Part shown: positions 5,824 through 7,060 of the stretch, one piece after another
How the letters are laid out: the number at the start of each line of letters is the position of its first letter
Position numbering within the stretch: the first letter of the stretch is position 1
Assembly: GCA_002311635.1 (NCBI GenBank)
Contig: DBZJ01000179.1
Span: forward strand, 1 to 7,060
Reading direction: 5' to 3'
From: Syntrophaceae bacterium UBA1163
GTDB lineage: Bacteria; Desulfobacterota; BSN033; UBA1163
DNA length: 7,060 nt
Notes under the pieces: model-generated
Databases searched by the model: none
Told to the model about the DNA's origin: nothing
Seen by the model: only the letters and a program-made list of their open reading frames with translations
Program-made: the position numbers and the translations under genes

Positions 5824-6945
5824 TTACTTCTCGTAAATCAGGACGGGTACGAGAGTATCATTATGAAAATCGCACCCCCCATGCAACACAGGCCCTATTT
5901 CGCCATAGGTAAAGAATCCAACCATCGGAACGTCCCAAAGCTTGCGAACACCGGCCACTTCATCCTCAATCATTGGCCCAAGGGCATACTGTCGCGCCTT
6001 ACAGGAAAAAAGCACCATGGCGTCTGACTTGGGAATTTGTCCTTTGAATTCCGACATTTGTTCGATGGCCTGATCGACAATTTCGATACCCGGCGCCATG
6101 CCAAAGCGTACTTTTGCACCTTCAGGCACAGACCCCGCGTAGACCAATGACTTATCCGGGTTGATAACGATTATCGCCCTGAGGACAGACGAGCCATCAT
6201 CCCGATTCACAACCAGGGGATATTCAATCACAAGGGTAGGCGCGTCTATGGAATCATCCTTCAAGTTCGTGTACTTCTTATAGATGTCCAGTGCAGGCTC
6301 ATGATCTATCTCGTAAACTATATTGCCATCGGCCCTGGTGACGGTTTTTGACGTGCCTATTCCCTTCCACCCGCTGAAAGCCACTCCTTGAAGACCAATG
6401 ACATTGCAATCAAAAATCAAAGCCACGACACCATTTGAGATGACCCGTGACCCGTCAAAACCGAATGTATCTTTGAACTTAAGATCGTCACCGGCAAGCC
6501 CCCCGAACAACGGAACCTGACGCCCCATTGCTGAAATAACCCCGTTGACGATGTGCTCGCCATTGGCATGAAGGCCACAAGACACTACCATGAACGCGGG
6601 ATTGTCGTAAACGGTCTTTGCCCAATCCCCGACGTTTTGACCGACTTGCAAGGAGGACTTGTCTTTTCCATCAAACATCTCCAGTGAATAGACTTCGCGG
6701 CCAATATCAAGCAACATCGCCACAATTGAGCCCGCATGCACCTCGTCATTCAAAATCTCTCCAGCGGTGCTTGCTCCGAAAACGTCCATGTCGTGCCTGC
6801 CGAAGATTGCCCCCAAGTCTTTCAAGTCATGGGCAGGGGAGCTGAAAACGATTGCCAACGTAGGTTTGGGCCCCTCTTTGGAAGCATTTTGAAGATGACC
6901 TTCGACTTCTTGAACTGAAGTGGCGGAGAACACGGATGGCTTCAT
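5824..6945 (-). CDS. FIST domain sensory protein (FIST_N + FIST_C)
   Basis: 373 residues, soluble, with no signal peptide or membrane span. FIST_N covers about 27-210: PTLAIVFSSP, FGASTAGEI (56-64) and VPLFGGLAGDD (144-154) are typical. FIST_C covers about 215-370 and ends in the family pattern: LFSCKARQYALG (312-323), VGFFTYGEIGP (342-352), DFHNDTLVPVL (359-369). FIST domains are proposed to bind small ligands, perhaps amino acids, and usually sit with kinases, chemoreceptors or cyclases; here no output domain is fused, so signalling would be through the adjacent cyclase. ATG at 6945 was chosen because AGGAGG is 5 nt upstream; an extension of 13 codons from 6984 would swallow this site. It lies 43 bp after a tandem relative's stop and 20 bp before the cyclase. 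Confidence 0.93.
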   Translation of the reverse strand: MKPSVFSATSVQEVEGHLQNASKEGPKPTLAIVFSSPAHDLKDLGAIFGRHDMDVFGASTAGEILNDEVHAGSIVAMLLDIGREVYSLEMFDGKDKSSLQVGQNVGDWAKTVYDNPAFMVVSCGLHANGEHIVNGVISAMGRQVPLFGGLAGDDLKFKDTFGFDGSRVISNGVVALIFDCNVIGLQGVAFSGWKGIGTSKTVTRADGNIVYEIDHEPALDIYKKYTNLKDDSIDAPTLVIEYPLVVNRDDGSSVLRAIIVINPDKSLVYAGSVPEGAKVRFGMAPGIEIVDQAIEQMSEFKGQIPKSDAMVLFSCKARQYALGPMIEDEVAGVRKLWDVPMVGFFTYGEIGPVLHGGCDFHNDTLVPVLIYEK

Positions 6946-6950
6946 AGAGA

Positions 6951-6956
6951 CCTCCT
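6951..6956 (-). promoter_or_regulatory. Ribosome binding site deciding the FIST gene start
   Basis: AGGAGG, preceded by AAA, on the minus strand 5 nt before ATG at 6945. It supports this start over the longer open frame, which begins at 6984. Confidence 0.8.
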
Positions 6957-6988
6957 TTTCAATGAAGGTTGTGTTTAGCGCCAACGAT

Positions 6989-7060
6989 TCACTTTTGATA
7001 AATCAGGACCGGCACCAGCGTATTGTTAAAATCATGCGCGACGCCGCCGGCGAGCTGGCC
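6989..7060 (-). CDS. 3' end of a second, tandem FIST-domain gene (partial)
   Basis: The minus strand reads 23 codons from the window edge to TGA at 6989-6991: GQLAGGVAHDFNN followed by TLVPVLIYQK. The last ten residues match the end of the downstream FIST protein (TLVPVLIYEK) in nine positions, and the preceding G-[EQ]-[IL] and F-x-N pattern fits the FIST_C terminus. DNA identity is also visible (AAATCAGGAC on the plus strand near both stops). So this is most likely a tandem duplicate of the FIST gene. Only the tail is seen, so its length and any extra domains are unknown. Confidence 0.72.
   Translation of the reverse strand, partial: GQLAGGVAHDFNNTLVPVLIYQK

Noticed and set aside
6946..6984. 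13-codon N-terminal extension of the FIST protein
   Set aside because: It would include the AGGAGG site 5 nt before the ATG at 6945 and has no good ribosome binding site of its own.
6989..7060. LAGGVAHDFNN looks like the H-box of a hybrid histidine kinase
   Set aside because: The frame ends only ten residues later, and those residues match the FIST protein terminus almost exactly. A kinase would need a long region after the histidine. The likeness is probably chance within a FIST_C tail.

Overview
The window looks bacterial. Every gene I can support lies on the minus strand, so transcription runs from right to left (7060 towards 1), with strong AGGAGG-type ribosome binding sites and some GTG/TTG starts. 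The signalling genes (FIST domain, class III nucleotide cyclase with a PilZ-like tail) resemble those common in Desulfobacterota (former Deltaproteobacteria) and related Gram-negatives. That placement is an inference from gene content, not proof. No rRNA, tRNA, integrase, transposase or CRISPR array is visible.

Right block (4550-7060): a signalling operon. It begins with the last 23 codons of a gene whose C-terminus closely matches that of the next gene. A complete FIST_N/FIST_C sensor gene follows (5824-6945), then a class III adenylate/guanylate cyclase (4550-5803) 20 bp downstream. The layout suggests tandem FIST sensors feeding a cyclic-nucleotide synthase. The cyclase keeps its metal-binding and transition-state residues but has Glu and Ala at the two base-selecting positions, so the product (cAMP or cGMP) is open.

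Middle (4270-4549): about 280 bp without a convincing gene. It holds a possible promoter for the left block and probably separates two unrelated functional modules.

Left block (1-4269): three very small membrane proteins of unknown function, then a DNA-recombination set. The set is a short phage/plasmid-type SSB, a probable Rad52/DdrA-like single-strand annealing protein with a GNGK-rich linker, a Cas4/RecB-type PD-(D/E)XK nuclease with four iron-sulfur cysteines, and a UvrD/Rep-type helicase cut off by the window edge. Overlaps and tight spacing (14 bp overlap, a stop directly followed by a start, ATGA overlap) show translational coupling. The set resembles the replication/recombination module of a phage, plasmid or integrative element, although no mobility gene is present to confirm this.

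The most unusual non-coding structure lies between the annealing-protein and nuclease genes (2120-2330). Three short A/T-flanked hairpins with a compensatory stem change are followed by a fourth, unrelated inverted repeat, and the centres of all four are about 42 bp apart.
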